Source: Glycomyces salinus (lineage in GTDB: Bacteria > Actinomycetota > Actinomycetes > Mycobacteriales > Micromonosporaceae). Taken from it: a stretch of 48,491 nucleotides of DNA. The stretch is from positions 1-48,491 of the forward strand of contig NZ_JAELXW010000029.1 in NCBI RefSeq assembly GCF_016428645.1, written 5' to 3'. The notes under the pieces are model-generated. The model saw only the letters and a program-made list of their open reading frames with translations, ran no database searches and was not told the DNA's origin. Below are positions 47,265 through 48,491 of the stretch, piece by piece (the first letter of the stretch is position 1; each line of letters begins with the position of its first letter). Position numbers and translations under genes: made by a program.

Positions 47265-47648
47265 ATGTTCGCAAAGCTCGTGAAACGGGCGGTGATCGTT
47301 GTCGCCGCCATGGCCGCGCTCGTCATCGCAACCTCCGGACAGGCCCAAGCCGCCAGCACCTCTCTCCACCTGTACGACCTCGACCACACGCGCCTCGGAT
47401 ACATGGTTCAACAAGACGAAGGGATATACGACAGGATCACGGTTTGCGATACTTATAATGACAAGTACATAATGGTGGGCAAAGTCTATGACGGCACCGA
47501 CGTCATTGCATCAGTTTCCGATGGCAGTGGTGGGGGATGCAGCTACACAATCACAAGGCTGTATGGCGGGAGTCAGCATGACTACTGGATGTCGCTATGT
47601 TGGAACGGACCCACTACAAAGTGTACTACCAGGAATCTTTCCGCATAG
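47265..47648 (+). CDS. Small secreted four-cysteine protein
   Basis: 127 aa. Basic N-terminus MFAKLVKRAVIVVAAMAALV with a signal-peptidase site after GQAQA near residue 29, then a mature domain of about 98 residues with four Cys (TVCDTYN, GGGCSY, SLCWNG, TKCTT) that could make two disulfides. The strand-rich pattern suggests a small beta-fold. I do not recognise the family with certainty. Codons such as ATA, TAT and AAT and a lower GC content set it apart from neighbours, a sign of transfer. ATG 47265 has GGGAGAA 4 nt upstream. Confidence 0.75.
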   Translation: MFAKLVKRAVIVVAAMAALVIATSGQAQAASTSLHLYDLDHTRLGYMVQQDEGIYDRITVCDTYNDKYIMVGKVYDGTDVIASVSDGSGGGCSYTITRLYGGSQHDYWMSLCWNGPTTKCTTRNLSA

Positions 47649-47976
47649 GGTTCGAGGTCGCCTCGGCCAATGCGAGGGCCTCCGGTTGAATGTGTTGCGC
47701 CTCAACGGATTCTGAACCCGAGTAGCTTTTGCCGGCTGTGGTGGAACGCAGGGATCGGACCGACGAGTATTGAGCCTTTCCGTGTGAACTGGCGAATCGG
47801 CCGTCGGTCCCTCCGCATCGAGGACGCCGGAGCCCCCTGATTGTGAAGCACGGGGCTCCGGTGTCGAAACCGAAACCGGCAGCAGGCCTGAATCCGACAC
47901 CGCCGAACGCGCCGTCCGCGCAACCTCGGCCGCGCTCGCCGGCGAGGGCTTTGACGGCGCCCGTGGCAAAAGGGGA
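47649..47976. other. Gene-poor accessory stretch
   Basis: No convincing gene. The hairpin at 47823-47865 is described separately. Open frames here are on both strands, lack domains and ribosome binding sites, and disagree with each other. Confidence 0.35.
47823..47865. terminator. Inverted repeat, possible terminator
   Basis: Arms 47823-47836 and 47852-47865, 14 nt with one mismatch, loop of 15 nt. It could terminate the secreted-protein transcript 175 nt upstream, or be a stand-alone repeat. Confidence 0.4.
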
Positions 47977-48016
47977 CCCCCGGCTGCGGGAAAGCGGCTC
48001 CGCCGCTTGGCACGCC
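47977..48016 (+). repeat. Left arm of 40-bp inverted repeat
   Basis: Exactly complementary to 48367-48406. The arm contains its own palindrome AAGCGG-CTCCG-CCGCTT, as REP-like elements do. The two arms bracket the small frameshifted gene. Confidence 0.85.
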
Positions 48017-48075
48017 GACGGACGTCGAGTCGGCCGACCATTCTGAATGTCACCGGCCGGGTTCATGATCGAACG

Positions 48076-48358
48076 ATGAGTGATCTTCCGCCGTACTGGC
48101 CGGCGCCCGAGGACCGTCGGTTCCCGTGGCCGCGCGACCCGATGGCGGTTGGTCGTGTTCGGTTCCGGTCGTGTCATCGCCGACCCCGAACAGATGCTGC
48201 GGACGTTGGTGCACGAGCTGCGGTCGTCCGGATGGCGGCCCTCGGCGGCGAGGCTGGAGCGCGTCTCCAAGCGAATCGACTTCATCGCGATGCGGCGCAG
48301 GCTGGAGCGGGAGGCGAAGCTGGGCGTGAATCGGTCTCGCGCGCCGTGGAGCGTGTGA
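48076..48358 (+). pseudogene. Frameshifted small gene, function unknown
   Basis: ATG 48076 opens MSDLPPYWPAPEDRRFPWPRDPMA, then reading loses sense. One frame over, from about 48144, a well-formed segment continues: LVVFGSGRVIADPEQMLRTLVHELRSSGWRPSAARLERV, then RIDFIAMRRRLEREAKLG, ending at TGA 48358. Removing one base near 48143-48147 would join the two into a protein of about 93 aa. CATGAT lies 6 nt before the ATG, the leaderless pattern of this genome. It is either a recent pseudogene or carries a sequencing error. The alternative GTG 48080 frame begins with implausible Arg-rich residues. Family not recognised. Confidence 0.5.
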
Positions 48359-48366
48359 GGTTCGTT

Positions 48367-48406
48367 GGCGTGCCAAGCGGCGGAGCCGCTTTCCCGCAGC
48401 CGGGGG
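48367..48406 (-). repeat. Right arm of 40-bp inverted repeat
   Basis: Perfect reverse complement of 47977-48016, starting 8 nt after the stop codon of the frameshifted gene. It could fold as a hairpin alone or pair with the left arm. Confidence 0.85.
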
Positions 48407-48491
48407 CCTCCTTGGGCCCGGGGCGTGCGAGTGATCGTGCGGATACGAGTGGGACGTTCTCCTTGAACCCGGGTGTGTCCCGATCCACAGC

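Noticed and set aside
1-48491. CRISPR array or restriction/defence island
   Set aside because: No spaced direct repeats and no cas, methylase or toxin-antitoxin motifs were recognised; Uma2 and TnpB are the only nuclease-like genes of mobile type.

Overview
The window looks like chromosomal DNA of a high-GC actinobacterium (roughly 70% G+C by eye, with frequent GTG and TTG starts). Support comes from a WblA/WhiB4-type WhiB protein, CarD, a PASTA-containing class A PBP, DUF3151, a Get3/ArsA-like ATPase pair, and local gene orders known from Mycobacterium (ponA2-whiB4-Rv3680/Rv3679-Rv3678A-Rv3678c; lpqE-carD-ispF). The genus cannot be fixed from this sequence; a Glycomycetales-like or related lineage is a guess.

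Layout. 1-7.2 kb: hemerythrin-like protein; a possible plus-strand small RNA; a MarR-controlled divergon (tandem SnoaL protein plus haloalkane dehalogenase); aldehyde dehydrogenase, cysteine hydrolase and GlxA-type regulator; a TSUP permease. 7.3-13.8 kb: a RuvC-less TnpB-like protein, catalase divergent from a Fur-family regulator, an AGCS symporter, NhaA and DUF3151. 13.8-24.3 kb: Uma2 nuclease-fold protein, Rieske lipoprotein, acyl-CoA carboxylase beta/acyl-CoA dehydrogenase operon behind a perfect palindrome, OatA-like acyltransferase, membrane-anchored Hsp70-like ATPase, DeoD, tRNA-Ser(CGA), EEP phosphatase and a lone ABC ATPase. 24.3-32.2 kb: PonA2-like PBP, WblA, two Get3-like ATPases, a TnpB transposon, a membrane protein, DUF4177 and RidA. 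32.2-41.7 kb: FAH-family hydrolase, TPR protein, IspF, CarD, lipoprotein, DEDDh exonuclease, a second AGCS symporter, RecD2, YajQ and tRNA-Tyr(GTA). 41.7-48.5 kb: DUF1772 protein, orphan histidine kinase divergent from a DedA/37-residue peptide/ABC ATPase/FtsX-permease operon, then an accessory tail with a secreted four-cysteine protein and a frameshifted small gene between 40-bp inverted repeats.

Points of most interest: (1) the TnpB element at 29546-30966 appears to have split an operon within its 14-nt gap while regenerating the stop codon of the upstream gene; (2) a standalone N-terminal half of TnpB at 7345-7926 has no RuvC domain or transposon ends; (3) an ATGA-coupled DedA-micropeptide-ABC operon; (4) a -10 hexamer placed 6-7 nt before the start codon recurs at eleven genes, indicating widespread leaderless transcription; (5) a tRNA-like fold without an anticodon arm lies just before a strong terminator. 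No CRISPR array, prophage or replication origin was seen.
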